A DNA stretch of 64,000 nt from Microbacterium saperdae (GTDB lineage: Bacteria > Actinomycetota > Actinomycetes > Actinomycetales > Microbacteriaceae): the NCBI RefSeq assembly GCF_006716345.1, contig NZ_VFOX01000001.1, forward strand, positions 1,426,001 to 1,490,000, written 5' to 3'. The position numbers were made by a program, and so were the translations under genes. Positions within the stretch are counted from its first letter, which is position 1. Every line of letters starts with the position of its first letter. Below are positions 8,521-17,890 of the stretch, piece by piece. Under the pieces are notes generated by a model. That model searched no databases, was not told the origin of the DNA, and was given only the letters and a program-made list of their open reading frames with translations.

Positions 8521-9723
8521 ATGAGCACGGAACTCCCTGAGATCCCGGACGCCGAGAGCGAGCCGTTCATCGACGACGACGGCGTGCTCTACGACGACGA
8601 CGTCACACCCGAGTTCGGCATCCTCGGCTTCACGCTCCGCGAACTCCTCATCGTCGGCGTATGGCTGGTGGCCTTCGTCGTGTCGTTCTTCCCGTTCGCG
8701 CAGGGTGTCTCGATCTGGGGGACGGGGATCCAGTGGATCCTCCCCATCGGCGTACCGACCGTCGCGGTGTTCCTCGTGGTCCTGCGCCGGTTCTCGCCGG
8801 ACGGGATCCGCCGGGTCGGATCGCTGGGCATCGATCAGTTCGCCTCCGTGGCGTTCTCGGTCGCCGCGGTGTTCTGGGTCGGTCTGCTGTGGAGCGCGGT
8901 GGCGTCCGTGATCGAGGTGGGCGTGTTCAGCCTGTGGTGGGGCGGCGTCGTCCAGTTGGTGGCCGCGCTGGCCCTCGTGGTGCTCACGGTCTTCGCCCCG
9001 ATCATCCCCGGACTGAAGGAAGACTTCCATGGGCGTCTGGTGACGCTCGCACACCGCAACGCCAACCCGGTACGTCCGGTGATCCCGCGTCCGCGACCCG
9101 AGCCGGCTCCGATCGTGGCCGATCTGGAGTCGCCGGCCCCCGATTCCGACGTGACGGCGCCCGAGATCGACACCGAACCGGCGACGCACGCCGTGGACGT
9201 GGTCGAGCTGGACGTCGAGCTGTCCGGAGAGCAGGCGACCGACGAGGTGGCACGGCTCGACCTCGCCGCACAGATGCCGATCGCCTCGCACGTGTCGGGC
9301 GGCGACACCGGGACCGAAGAGGCGACGGCCGACGAGGACTACGTGCCGACGTACTCGCGACGCTCCCGGAACCAGGAGATCGTCTCCGACACGGGCAGCA
9401 TCGAGTCTCTCCTCGAGACGGCGCAGACGGTCGAGACCCCCGGTTCTGCGGATACGGATGTGATCGGCGACGAGCAGTTCACAGAGGAGTCCGACGTCGA
9501 AGCCACGAACCCTCGCGAGGCTGCGGTGGCGGCGGCACAGCCGTTCTGGATCCTCGCTCCTTCCGAGCGCGACGTGCACGATGAGCGCGGAGAGCCCCTG
9601 TTCCGCATCGGTCCTGGCGCCTGGGCCCTCGTGATCGAAGACCGCGGTGGGGCGTTCGTCGTGCGCCATGATGACGGCCGAATCGGCTATCTCCACGACA
9701 TCTCAGACATCACGAAGGGTTGA
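8521..9723 (+). CDS. Polytopic membrane protein with long acidic cytoplasmic tail, function unknown
   Basis: 400 aa. An acidic N-terminus (residues 1-35) precedes four predicted transmembrane helices (about 42-62, 72-92, 108-128, 131-155). A long hydrophilic tail rich in Asp, Glu, Thr and Pro (165-345) follows. The last 60 residues look like a small folded domain (FWILAPSERDVHDERG, then RIGPGAWALVIEDRGG and VRHDDGRIGYLHD). GAAAGGAC precedes the ATG. I do not recognise the family. The C-terminal module could bind another protein or a ligand. It runs directly into hisD but has no evident link to histidine synthesis. Confidence 0.75.
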   Translation: MSTELPEIPDAESEPFIDDDGVLYDDDVTPEFGILGFTLRELLIVGVWLVAFVVSFFPFAQGVSIWGTGIQWILPIGVPTVAVFLVVLRRFSPDGIRRVGSLGIDQFASVAFSVAAVFWVGLLWSAVASVIEVGVFSLWWGGVVQLVAALALVVLTVFAPIIPGLKEDFHGRLVTLAHRNANPVRPVIPRPRPEPAPIVADLESPAPDSDVTAPEIDTEPATHAVDVVELDVELSGEQATDEVARLDLAAQMPIASHVSGGDTGTEEATADEDYVPTYSRRSRNQEIVSDTGSIESLLETAQTVETPGSADTDVIGDEQFTEESDVEATNPREAAVAAAQPFWILAPSERDVHDERGEPLFRIGPGAWALVIEDRGGAFVVRHDDGRIGYLHDISDITKG

Positions 9724-9725
9724 CA

Positions 9726-11030
9726 GTGCGCACCATCGATCTGCGGGGGCGCGAGCTCTCGCTCGCAGGCATGCTCGCAGCAGTACCTCGGGCCACACAG
9801 GCCAGAGCAGAAGCTCTCGAGACGGCCGCCCGCATCGTCGACGACGTGCGCGAGCGCGGTGAGGACGCACTGCGCGAGCAGGCGGAGAAGTTCGACCACG
9901 TCTCGGGTCACGACGTGCGCGTGCCGGCCGAGCACATCGAGGAGGCCCTGGCGTCCGTGGATCCGGCGGTGAGAGCCGCACTCGAGGAAGCGATCGTCCG
10001 CGTGCGTCAGGGATCCGCGGCGCAGGTTCCCGCCCCCCAGACCACCGTGATCGGACCGGGCGCGCAGATCCTGCAGCGGTGGCAGCCGGTCTCGCGCGCT
10101 GGCGTCTACATCCCGGGCGGAAAAGCCCCCCTCGCGTCGAGCGTGGTCATGAACGTCGTTCCCGCTCAGGTTGCCGGCGTGCAGCAGATCGCGCTGGCCT
10201 CCCCGCCGCAGGCGGCTCACGACGGACGGATTCACCCGACGATCCTCGCCGCCGCCGGGCTGCTCGGAATCACCGAGGTCTATGCGATCGGTGGCGCAGG
10301 CGCCATCGGGGCTCTCGCCTGGGGAGTGTCCGCCATCGGGCTCGATCCTGTGGATGTCGTCTCCGGCCCGGGGAACAACTACGTCGCCTCCGCCAAGCGT
10401 GCCGTCGCCGGAGTCGTCGGCACGGACTCGGAAGCGGGAGCGACCGAGATCCTCATCGTGGCGGATGCCGGCGCCGACGCGCGTCTCGTTGCCGCCGACC
10501 TGATCAGTCAGGCCGAGCACGACGAGCAGGCATCCGCAGTGCTCGTCACCGATGCGCCCGAGCTGGCCGCCGCCGTCGATGCCGAACTGGAGCGTCAGGC
10601 TGCGGCCACGCGGCACAGTGTCCGCGTCGGTGTGGCGTTGGACGGGCCGCAGTCGGCCATCGTCCTCGTCGACGACCTGGCCATGGCGACGGACTTCAGC
10701 AATGCCTACGCGCCGGAGCACCTGGAGCTGCACGTGGCAGATGCGGCCGACGTGGCGTCTCGCTTCACGAGTGCCGGTGCGGTCTTCGTCGGAGATCAGA
10801 CGCCCGTCAGCCTCGGTGACTACATGGCCGGGAGCAACCACGTCCTGCCCACGGGGGGACAGGCACGCTACGCACCGGGACTCGGCGCCTACACGTTCCT
10901 GCGTCCGCAGCAGGTCATCTCCTACGACCGCGATGCTCTCGCCGCCGTGCGGGAGGGCGTGGTCGCGCTCGCGAACGCCGAGGTGCTCCCCGCGCACGGT
11001 GAGGCGATCGAGGCTCGTTTCACGGCGTAG
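9726..11030 (+). CDS. hisD: Histidinol dehydrogenase
   Basis: 434 aa, typical length. It catalyses the two NAD-dependent oxidations from L-histidinol to L-histidine. Recognisable blocks are VSRAGVYIPGGKAPLASSV, GPGNNYVASAKR, SEAGATEILIVAD with the zinc-side DLISQAEHDEQ, and the C-terminal YMAGSNHVLPTGGQAR. GTG 9726 was chosen because AAGGG lies at 9715-9719. A TTG at 9720 overlaps the upstream stop and would be an alternative. No other his genes are in the window. Confidence 0.96.
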   Translation: MRTIDLRGRELSLAGMLAAVPRATQARAEALETAARIVDDVRERGEDALREQAEKFDHVSGHDVRVPAEHIEEALASVDPAVRAALEEAIVRVRQGSAAQVPAPQTTVIGPGAQILQRWQPVSRAGVYIPGGKAPLASSVVMNVVPAQVAGVQQIALASPPQAAHDGRIHPTILAAAGLLGITEVYAIGGAGAIGALAWGVSAIGLDPVDVVSGPGNNYVASAKRAVAGVVGTDSEAGATEILIVADAGADARLVAADLISQAEHDEQASAVLVTDAPELAAAVDAELERQAAATRHSVRVGVALDGPQSAIVLVDDLAMATDFSNAYAPEHLELHVADAADVASRFTSAGAVFVGDQTPVSLGDYMAGSNHVLPTGGQARYAPGLGAYTFLRPQQVISYDRDALAAVREGVVALANAEVLPAHGEAIEARFTA

Positions 11031-11033
11031 GTT
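11028..11033 (+). promoter_or_regulatory. -10 box of nrdR, leaderless spacing
   Basis: TAGGTT overlaps the hisD stop codon (TAG 11028-11030) and ends 6 nt before the nrdR ATG. Confidence 0.6.
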
Positions 11034-11039
11034 AGACAG

Positions 11040-11510
11040 ATGCATTGCCCTTTCTGCCGCCATTCCGACTCTCGCGTGATCGATTCGCGTACCAGCGATG
11101 ACGGCTTGTCGATTCGTCGACGTCGGCAGTGCCCCGAATGCGGGGGACGCTTCACCACGACGGAGACCGCGAGCCTCAACGTGATCAAGCGGTCGGGCGT
11201 GATGGAGCCGTTCAGTCGCGAGAAGGTGATCTCGGGCGTCCGCAAGGCGTGCCAGGGGCGTCCGGTGACGGAGGCGGACCTCGCGATCCTCGCCCAGCGC
11301 GTCGAGGAGGCCGTGCGGCAGACCGGGGTGTCTCAGCTCGACACGAACGAGATCGGCCTGGCGATCCTGGGCCCGCTGCGCGACCTCGATGAGGTGGCCT
11401 TCCTGCGGTTCGCGAGCGTCTACCAGGCGTTCGATTCGCTCGAGGATTTCGAGAGTGCGATCACCGACCTTCGCGCCGATCACGCGGAGCAGGGGTCCGT
11501 CGACCGGTAA
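11040..11510 (+). CDS. nrdR: Transcriptional repressor NrdR
   Basis: 156 aa. A zinc ribbon at residues 3-34 (CPFC near the start, CPECGGRF at about 31) precedes an ATP-cone domain (residues about 46-136, [21 protein letters not shown]). NrdR senses ATP/dATP and represses ribonucleotide reductase operons. The ATG directly follows a -10 box, so the mRNA is probably leaderless. No nrd genes are nearby, so it acts in trans. Confidence 0.96.
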   Translation: MHCPFCRHSDSRVIDSRTSDDGLSIRRRRQCPECGGRFTTTETASLNVIKRSGVMEPFSREKVISGVRKACQGRPVTEADLAILAQRVEEAVRQTGVSQLDTNEIGLAILGPLRDLDEVAFLRFASVYQAFDSLEDFESAITDLRADHAEQGSVDR

Positions 11511-11513
11511 TCT
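11508..11513 (+). promoter_or_regulatory. -10 box of pyrD, leaderless spacing
   Basis: TAATCT shares its first bases with the nrdR stop codon (TAA 11508-11510) and ends 7 nt before the pyrD ATG. Confidence 0.6.
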
Positions 11514-11520
11514 GGCAGGG

Positions 11521-12543
11521 ATGTATCCGCTGCTCTTTCGCGCTGTCCTGTCGCGCTTCGACCCCGAGTTCGCCCATCACGCCGGCATGGCGGTGATCCG
11601 TGTGCTCGGCACGCCCCCGTTCTCCTGGGCGACCCGTGCACTGACACGCCCTGATCCGTCCCTGCGGGTCGAAGCGCTCGGGTTGACGTTCCCGTCGCCG
11701 TTCGGCGTCGCCGCCGGCTTCGACAAGAACGCCGTCGGCGTGCGCGGCCTCGCCGCGCTCGGCTTCGGCCACGTCGAGGTCGGCACGGTGACGGCGATCC
11801 CCCAGGAGGGCAACCCGAAGCCGCGGCTGTTCCGACTGATCGCCGACCGCGCCGTGATCAACCGCATGGGTTTCAACAATGCGGGCGCCGATGCCGCGGC
11901 TCGCCGGCTGGCGTCGCTGAAGCGCGGCGCACCCGACACCATCATCGGCGTGAACATCGGCAAGAGCCGAGTCGTCGACGTCGAGAACGCGACAGCGGAC
12001 TACGTGGCCTCTGCCACGCGTCTCGCACCGCTCGCGGACTACCTCGCGGTGAACGTCTCGTCGCCGAACACTCCGGGACTGCGCGGGCTGCAGGCGGTGG
12101 AGACCCTCGCGCCGCTGCTGCGCGCCGTCCGTGCCGCCGCCGGTGCGACCCCGCTCCTGGTCAAGATCGCCCCCGACCTCCCGGATGAGGAGATCACGGC
12201 GATTGCCGAGCTGGCAGTCGCGGAAGGCCTCGACGGCATCATCGCGCACAACACCACCATCAGTCGCGAAGGGCTGTTGACCGATTCGGCGACGGTCGAG
12301 GCAGCAGGTGCCGGGGGTCTGTCCGGCGCGCCGCTCAAGGAGCGTTCGCTGCAGGTCCTGCGCCTCGTGCGCGCGGCCGTTCCGGCGGAGTTCTGCGTGA
12401 TCGCGGTCGGGGGAGTCGAGACGCCCGCCGATGTGCAGGAACGTCTGGATGCCGGCGCGAACCTGGTTCAGGGCTATACCGCCTTTCTCTACCGCGGTCC
12501 GTTCTGGGGACGAGAGATCAACCGCGGGCTCATCGCCCGCTGA
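11521..12543 (+). CDS. pyrD: Dihydroorotate dehydrogenase, quinone-dependent (class 2)
   Basis: 340 aa. It oxidises dihydroorotate to orotate in pyrimidine synthesis and passes electrons to the quinone pool at the membrane. The N-terminal helices MYPLLFRAVLSRFDPEFAHH are the class 2 membrane-associating segment. FMN-domain motifs include GVAAGFDKNA, GTVTAIPQEGNPKPRLFR, NRMGFNN and VNVSSPNTPGLRGLQ, where the serine is the class 2 catalytic base. The end has GGVETPADVQERLDAGANLVQ. It stands apart from other pyr genes. Confidence 0.97.
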   Translation: MYPLLFRAVLSRFDPEFAHHAGMAVIRVLGTPPFSWATRALTRPDPSLRVEALGLTFPSPFGVAAGFDKNAVGVRGLAALGFGHVEVGTVTAIPQEGNPKPRLFRLIADRAVINRMGFNNAGADAAARRLASLKRGAPDTIIGVNIGKSRVVDVENATADYVASATRLAPLADYLAVNVSSPNTPGLRGLQAVETLAPLLRAVRAAAGATPLLVKIAPDLPDEEITAIAELAVAEGLDGIIAHNTTISREGLLTDSATVEAAGAGGLSGAPLKERSLQVLRLVRAAVPAEFCVIAVGGVETPADVQERLDAGANLVQGYTAFLYRGPFWGREINRGLIAR

Positions 12544-12557
12544 GATCGCCGCACACG

Positions 12558-12596
12558 AAGAAGGCCTCCTGCTCTGTCGAGCGAGGAGGCCTTCTT
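12558..12596. terminator. Bidirectional hairpin terminator between pyrD and the DUF3043 gene
   Basis: AAGAAGGCCTCCT (12558-12570) and AGGAGGCCTTCTT (12584-12596) are perfect 13-bp arms around a 13-nt loop. On + it is followed by GTTG. It serves convergent genes. Confidence 0.82.
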
Positions 12597-12611
12597 GTTG
12601 AATATGCAGCG

Positions 12612-13184
12612 TCAGGCGGGGTACTGGCCTCGCTTGACCTGAGGCTTCGGCAGACGCATGAAGCGCATCTGCAGCGCGCGCATCGCGGCATACCAGCCAA
12701 GACCGCGCTCCATGCGCTCCTTGCCGAACTTCTCTGCGACCTTGCGCTTGACGCGCAGGCCGAGCAGGATCATGCCGCCGACCGCGATGAGCAGGTACGC
12801 CATCATCGCGATGTACGCGTAGTAGGCGATCGCGAGCTGCGCCGGCACGAGCGAGGCGAGGATCACGAGGACCATCACGGCCATCACGAACTCTGCGGGG
12901 TGCCAGCCGGCATCCACGTAGTCACGGACCCATCGGCGCTGGGGGCCCTTGTCGCGGGCGGGGAGATACTTCTCCTCGCCGGCTGCCATACCGGCCTGCG
13001 CGCGGTTGCGTCGCTCGTTCAGCTCGGCACGCGCTGCGGCCTTCGCTTCCTTGGTGTTCGCGACCAGGGGGCGGCGGCGCGCCGCTTCCTGCTCCGCGCG
13101 GGTCGGCGTCGCACGGCCCTTGCCGACGGCGGTCGTCTCAGGGGCGTCGTCGTTCGTCGATGGGGGGACAGGGGTAGTGGCCAC
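12612..13184 (-). CDS. DUF3043 family membrane protein
   Basis: 190 aa with GTG start preceded by GAGGAA. A charged N-terminal segment with RRRPLVANTKEAKAAARAE and GEEKYLPARDKGPQRRWVRDYVDA is the family signature. Two hydrophobic helices (about 100-122 and 126-148) follow, then a basic tail. The role of DUF3043 proteins is unknown; they are widespread in actinobacteria. It is divergent from the M20 dipeptidase gene, with about 46 bp between the starts, so the two promoters share one small region. Confidence 0.87.
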   Translation of the reverse strand: MATTPVPPSTNDDAPETTAVGKGRATPTRAEQEAARRRPLVANTKEAKAAARAELNERRNRAQAGMAAGEEKYLPARDKGPQRRWVRDYVDAGWHPAEFVMAVMVLVILASLVPAQLAIAYYAYIAMMAYLLIAVGGMILLGLRVKRKVAEKFGKERMERGLGWYAAMRALQMRFMRLPKPQVKRGQYPA

Positions 13185-13217
13185 GAGATTCCTCGGTTCG
13201 CTGATGGTGGATCACCT

Positions 13218-13223
13218 TAAGAT
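13218..13223 (+). promoter_or_regulatory. -10 box of the M20 dipeptidase, leaderless spacing
   Basis: TAAGAT ends 7 nt before the ATG at 13231, which fixes this start against longer in-frame options. Confidence 0.62.
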
Positions 13224-13230
13224 TACTCGC

Positions 13231-14640
13231 ATGACCTCTCCTGCTCTCCCCAGTGCGTCCGACTCGGCTGTCCTCGAGGCGGTGGCGACGGGAATCCCTG
13301 CCGCGCTCTCCGACCTCGGGCACCTCGTGCGCATCCCCGGCATGGCCTGGCCCGCGTTCGATCAGACCCAGTTGCAGCGCAGCGCGGATGCCGTCGCTGC
13401 GCTCGCGCAGGACACCGGTGTCTTCGACGAGGTGCGGGTGCTGCGCGCCGCGATCCCCGGATCCGGCGAGCTGGGTCAGCCGGCCGTGCTCGCGAGCCGG
13501 GCGGCCCGCAATGGCAGACCCACGATCCTCCTGTACGCGCACCACGACGTGCAGCCTCCCGGAGACGACTCGCTGTGGGAGACGCCGCCGTTCGAGCCCA
13601 CCGTCCGTGACGGTCGTCTCTACGGCCGTGGCGCCGCCGACGACAAGGCCGGCGTCATGGCGCACATCGCATCGATCCGCGCCGTTTCCGAGGTGCTGGG
13701 CGATGACCTCGATCTGGGCATCGCGCTGTTCATCGAAGGCGAGGAGGAGTACGGCTCCGCCTCGTTCGCGCAGTTCCTCTCCGACAACAAGGAGGCGCTG
13801 CGCGCCGACGCCATCGTGGTCGCGGACTCGGGCAACTGGGATTCGGTCACGCCCGGACTGACCGTGTCGCTCCGTGGGAACGCACGTTTCGTCCTCCGCG
13901 TCCGCACGCTGGATCACGCCTCGCACTCCGGGATGTTCGGGGGAGCGGTGCCCGACGCGATGATGGCGACCGTGAAGCTGCTCTCGACGCTGTGGAACGA
14001 CGATGGATCCGTCGCCGTCGAAGGGCTCACCGAACGGGACTCGCCGACACCCGACTACTCGGAGGAGACTCTCCGCGATGAGGCCGGGCTGTTGCCGACG
14101 ACGCAGCCGATCGGAAACGGGACGATCCTGAGCCGCATCTGGAACAAGCCGGCCGTCACGATCATCGGCATCGACACGACGAGCGTGGCATCCGCGTCCA
14201 ACACGCTGCTGCCGGAGACGACGGTGGTCCTCAGTGCTCGTGTCGCCCCCGGACAGAGCGGGGCGGACGCGTACGCCGCTCTCGAGCGGCATCTCCGCGC
14301 GCATGCTCCGTTCGGGGCGGAGCTGACGTTCTCGGATGTGGATCTCGGCGATGGCTTCCTCGTCGACACCAGCGGTTGGGCGGTCGGTCTCACTCGCGAT
14401 GCGATGCACGACGGGTACGGCGTCGCACCGGTCGATCTCGGCGTGGGTGGCTCCATCCCGTTCATCGCCGACCTCGTGCGGGAGTTCCCGCAGGCGCAGA
14501 TCCTGGTCACCGGCGTCGAGGATCCGCATTCGAGGGCGCACAGCCCGAACGAGTCCCTGCACCTGGACACGTTCCGTCATGCCGTCGCCACGGAGGCGCT
14601 GCTGCTCGCGCGGATGAACGGGCTCGAGCGTCCGCTCTGA
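13231..14640 (+). CDS. M20 family dipeptidase / metallopeptidase
   Basis: 469 aa. Zinc-site motifs are in order: YAHHDVQPPG (first His/Asp), GRGAADDKAG (bridging Asp), EGEEEYGS (general base Glu and metal Glu), with the lid domain in the middle and a C-terminal ENPHSRAHSPNE-like stretch, here EDPHSRAHSPNES, carrying the last histidine. M20 enzymes of this size hydrolyse dipeptides or acyl-amino acids in the cytoplasm. Substrate not determined. The upstream reading frame is open through the divergent DUF3043 gene, but the -10 box supports the short start. Confidence 0.93.
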   Translation: MTSPALPSASDSAVLEAVATGIPAALSDLGHLVRIPGMAWPAFDQTQLQRSADAVAALAQDTGVFDEVRVLRAAIPGSGELGQPAVLASRAARNGRPTILLYAHHDVQPPGDDSLWETPPFEPTVRDGRLYGRGAADDKAGVMAHIASIRAVSEVLGDDLDLGIALFIEGEEEYGSASFAQFLSDNKEALRADAIVVADSGNWDSVTPGLTVSLRGNARFVLRVRTLDHASHSGMFGGAVPDAMMATVKLLSTLWNDDGSVAVEGLTERDSPTPDYSEETLRDEAGLLPTTQPIGNGTILSRIWNKPAVTIIGIDTTSVASASNTLLPETTVVLSARVAPGQSGADAYAALERHLRAHAPFGAELTFSDVDLGDGFLVDTSGWAVGLTRDAMHDGYGVAPVDLGVGGSIPFIADLVREFPQAQILVTGVEDPHSRAHSPNESLHLDTFRHAVATEALLLARMNGLERPL

Positions 14641-14694
14641 ACGTCCTCGTGCACGGCTCTCCCGCGATCTCGCCGCCTTCACCGCATGCGACGG

Positions 14695-14700
14695 TAGAAT
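14695..14700 (+). promoter_or_regulatory. -10 box of erpA
   Basis: TAGAAT lies 42 nt before the erpA ATG and leaves a short leader with a ribosome binding site. Confidence 0.55.
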
Positions 14701-14742
14701 TGCGGGAAAGCCGTGCCACCGCGGCCCGTCACAAGGAGCGAC

Positions 14743-15111
14743 ATGAGCGACACCACACTGACTTCGGACACCACCGGTACCAAGCCCCACGGCATCAGCC
14801 TGACTGACGCTGCCGCGGTGAAGGTCAAGAACCTCCTCGAGCAGGAGGGACGCGACGACCTGCGTCTGCGCGTCGCCGTGCAGCCCGGCGGATGCTCCGG
14901 CCTGATCTACCAGCTCTACTTCGACGAGCGCTACCTCGAGGGCGACGAGACCGTCGACTTCGACGGCGTCGAGGTCATCGTCGACAACATGAGCGTGCCG
15001 TACCTCGATGGTGCATCCATCGATTTCAAGGACACGATCTCGGAGCAGGGCTTCACGATCGACAACCCGAATGCTGCGGGCAGCTGCGCCTGCGGAGACA
15101 GCTTCCACTGA
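14743..15111 (+). CDS. erpA: Iron-sulfur cluster insertion protein (A-type carrier, ErpA/HesB)
   Basis: 122 aa. A-type carriers hold a cluster and pass it to target enzymes. The three conserved cysteines are visible: one in QPGGCSG (about 50) and two in the C-terminal CACGDSF. AAGGAG precedes the ATG at 14743. It is immediately upstream of the cytochrome oxidase block; a link to the Rieske protein QcrA is plausible but inferred. Confidence 0.93.
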   Translation: MSDTTLTSDTTGTKPHGISLTDAAAVKVKNLLEQEGRDDLRLRVAVQPGGCSGLIYQLYFDERYLEGDETVDFDGVEVIVDNMSVPYLDGASIDFKDTISEQGFTIDNPNAAGSCACGDSFH

Positions 15112-15212
15112 TCCGCGGTGTTCGGGTGCCGTGCGCGGCCGCATGGTTCGCGACGGCGCCCGGAACCCTCCGCAACCTGCGTGGTTGGCATGAATCAGGT
15201 GTGAGGTTGCCC

Positions 15213-15218
15213 TAGACT
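15213..15218 (+). promoter_or_regulatory. -10 box of the ctaC-ctaD-ctaF operon
   Basis: TAGACT lies 35 nt before the ctaC GTG. No convincing -35 at standard spacing. Confidence 0.5.
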
Positions 15219-15253
15219 TGGATGTGCCCTGTCCGCAATCTGAAAGGTGCATC

Positions 15254-16150
15254 GTGCCCTCGAAACACCGCCTTCGTTGGGCCGCACTCCCTGTGGGAGT
15301 CGTGGCAGCCGTGGTCCTGGCGGGATGTACCACCACCGAGTTGAACGGCTATCTGCCGGGCTTCGTGGAGGGTGAGCCTGCGGCCACCAACCAGACCGAG
15401 CGCGTGTCGTCTCTCTGGGTCAACTCCTGGATCGTCCTTCTCGCCGTCGGCGTCATCACCTGGGGCCTGATGGCCTGGGCCGCGATCGCCTACCGCCGTC
15501 GCAAGGGCCAGACCGGTCTGCCCGTGCAGATGCGGTACAACATGCCGATCGAGATCTTCTACACGATCGTGCCCCTGATCCTCGTGCTGGGAATGTTCTT
15601 CTTCACCGCGCGCGATCAGTCCGAGATCGAAGCCAAGTGGGACGACCCCGACGTCGAGATCACCGCGATCGCCAAACAGTGGGCGTGGGACTTCCAGTAC
15701 GACGCCGACTCGGACGAAGACACCGTGTGGACGATGGGCATCCAGGCCCAGCCGGACAAGGACGGCAACATCGACCAGGCTCAGCTGCCGACGCTCGTGC
15801 TTCCGGTCGATGAGAAGGTCACGATCAACCTGCAGTCGCGCGATGTCATCCACTCCTTCTGGATCATCGACTTCCTCTACAAGAAGGACATGTACATCGG
15901 GAAGGACAATTCCTGGTCCTTCATCCCGACGCGTGTAGGCGAGTATGCCGGCAAGTGCGCCGAACTCTGCGGCGAGTACCACTCGATGATGCTCTTCAAC
16001 GTCAAGGTCGTCGAACAGGACGAGTACGACGCCTATCTCCAGCAGCTCAAGGAGAAGGGCAACACCGGTGACATCACGGACGAGTACGACCGTCTGACTA
16101 ACCTCCCCGGAACCACGCCCAAGACCGACTCCGAGGAAGGAGAGGAGTAA
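15254..16150 (+). CDS. ctaC: Cytochrome c oxidase subunit II (aa3 type)
   Basis: 298 aa. The signal peptide ends in a lipobox (LAGC, Cys25), so the protein is probably a lipoprotein. Two transmembrane helices follow (about 52-75 and 97-115, VPLILVLGMFFFTARD). The CuA domain has VIHSFWI and the ligand set CAELCGEYHSMM. GTG 15254 was chosen because AAAGG is just upstream and because it opens directly on the signal peptide. In actinobacteria the subunit takes electrons from the bound diheme QcrC rather than soluble cytochrome c. Confidence 0.96.
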   Translation: MPSKHRLRWAALPVGVVAAVVLAGCTTTELNGYLPGFVEGEPAATNQTERVSSLWVNSWIVLLAVGVITWGLMAWAAIAYRRRKGQTGLPVQMRYNMPIEIFYTIVPLILVLGMFFFTARDQSEIEAKWDDPDVEITAIAKQWAWDFQYDADSDEDTVWTMGIQAQPDKDGNIDQAQLPTLVLPVDEKVTINLQSRDVIHSFWIIDFLYKKDMYIGKDNSWSFIPTRVGEYAGKCAELCGEYHSMMLFNVKVVEQDEYDAYLQQLKEKGNTGDITDEYDRLTNLPGTTPKTDSEEGEE

Positions 16151-16153
16151 GCC

Positions 16154-17887
16154 ATGTCGACAACTGAAGCCCCCCGCACCGACGAGGCCCCTCGCTCCCG
16201 ACCCACTGCTCTCCCTGCCCGTCAGGCCGCTCTGATGAGCTCCTCGCGTGTCGAGCAGAAGGGCAACATCGTCGTCAAGTGGATCACGTCCACTGACCAC
16301 AAGACCATCGGGTACATGTACCTGATCGCCTCTGTGCTGTTCTTCCTCCTCGGCGGTGTGATGGCTCTCGTCATCCGCGCCGAGCTGTTCGCGCCGGGAA
16401 TGCAGATCATCCCGACCAAGGAGCAGTACAACCAGCTGTTCACGATGCACGGCACGATCATGCTGCTGATGTTCGCGACGCCGCTCTTCGCCGGCTTCGC
16501 GAACGCGATCCTGCCGCTGCAGCTCGGTGCGCCGGATGTCGCGTTCCCGCGTCTGAACGCCTTCGCGTTCTGGCTCTTCCTCTTCGGCTCCACGATCGCC
16601 GTCGCCGGCTTCCTCACCCCGCAGGGTGCGGCGTCGTTCGGATGGTTCGCCTACCAGCCGTTGGCGAGTGCATCGTTCTCCCCGGGTGTCGGCGGAAACC
16701 TCTGGATGGTCGGCCTCGGAATCTCGGGCTTCGGCACGATCCTCGGAGCCGTCAACTTCATCACGACCGTGATCACGATGCGTGCCCCCGGAATGACGAT
16801 GTGGCGCATGCCGATCTTCTCCTGGAACACGCTCATCACGAGCCTCCTGATCCTGATGGCGTTCCCTGTGCTCGCCGCCGCGATCTTCGCCGCTGCCGCC
16901 GACCGCATCCTCGGTGCACACGTCTACGACCCGGCCAATGGCGGAGTGCTCCTCTGGCAGCACCTGTTCTGGTTCTTCGGTCACCCTGAGGTGTACATCA
17001 TCGCGCTGCCGTTCTTCGGCATCGTCTCCGAGATCTTCCCGGTGTTCAGCCGCAAGCCGATCTTCGGATACAAGACGCTCGTCTACGCGACGATCGCGAT
17101 CGCCGCCCTGTCCGTCGCCGTGTGGGCTCACCACATGTACGTGACCGGATCGGTGCTGCTGCCGTTCTTCGCCCTCATGACCATGCTGATCGCGGTGCCG
17201 ACGGGTGTGAAGATCTTCAACTGGATCGGCACGCTCTGGCGAGGGTCCGTGACCTTCGAGACGCCGATGGTGTTCGCGCTCGGGTTCCTGGTCTCCTTCG
17301 TCTTCGGCGGTCTGACCGGTGTGATCCTCGCGGCTCCGCCGCTCGACTTCGCACTCTCCGACTCCTACTTCGTGGTCGCGCACTTCCACTACGTCGTGTT
17401 CGGTACCGTCGTGTTCGCGATGTTCGCCGGCTTCTACTTCTGGTGGCCGAAGTGGACGGGACGGATGCTCAACGAGCGTCTCGGCTACGTGCACTTCTGG
17501 ATGCTGTTCATCGGCTTCCACATGACCTTCCTCATCCAGCACTGGCTGGGCGTCGACGGCATGGTGCGCCGCTACGCGGACTACTCGGCGGCCGACGGCT
17601 GGACCTGGCAGAACCAGGTGTCGACCATCGGTGCGATGATCCTCGGTGCTTCGATGCTGCCGTTCTTCCTGAACGTGTGGATCACGGCGCGCAAGGCACC
17701 CAAGGTCACCGTCAACGACCCGTGGGGCTACGGCGCATCGCTCGAGTGGGCGACGTCCTGCCCGCCGCCGCGTCACAACTTCACGTCGATCCCGCGCATC
17801 CGCAGCGAGCGGCCCGCGTTCGACCTGAATCACCCGGAAGCTGCGGAGTTCGCCACGACGGCTCCGGGCGAGCGAGAGGTCCACTGA
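16154..17887 (+). CDS. ctaD: Cytochrome c oxidase subunit I (aa3 type)
   Basis: 577 aa with twelve hydrophobic segments. It carries heme a and the heme a3-CuB centre where oxygen is reduced. Ligand motifs seen are FTMHGTIM (low-spin heme His), GHPEVYI (CuB His and cross-linked Tyr), WAHHMYVTG (two CuB His) and [10 protein letters not shown] (both heme His). A strong GAAGGAG precedes the ATG, 3 nt after ctaC. The C-terminus carries the actinobacterial [14 protein letters not shown]. Confidence 0.98.
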   Translation: MSTTEAPRTDEAPRSRPTALPARQAALMSSSRVEQKGNIVVKWITSTDHKTIGYMYLIASVLFFLLGGVMALVIRAELFAPGMQIIPTKEQYNQLFTMHGTIMLLMFATPLFAGFANAILPLQLGAPDVAFPRLNAFAFWLFLFGSTIAVAGFLTPQGAASFGWFAYQPLASASFSPGVGGNLWMVGLGISGFGTILGAVNFITTVITMRAPGMTMWRMPIFSWNTLITSLLILMAFPVLAAAIFAAAADRILGAHVYDPANGGVLLWQHLFWFFGHPEVYIIALPFFGIVSEIFPVFSRKPIFGYKTLVYATIAIAALSVAVWAHHMYVTGSVLLPFFALMTMLIAVPTGVKIFNWIGTLWRGSVTFETPMVFALGFLVSFVFGGLTGVILAAPPLDFALSDSYFVVAHFHYVVFGTVVFAMFAGFYFWWPKWTGRMLNERLGYVHFWMLFIGFHMTFLIQHWLGVDGMVRRYADYSAADGWTWQNQVSTIGAMILGASMLPFFLNVWITARKAPKVTVNDPWGYGASLEWATSCPPPRHNFTSIPRIRSERPAFDLNHPEAAEFATTAPGEREVH

Positions 17888-17890
17888 GTC

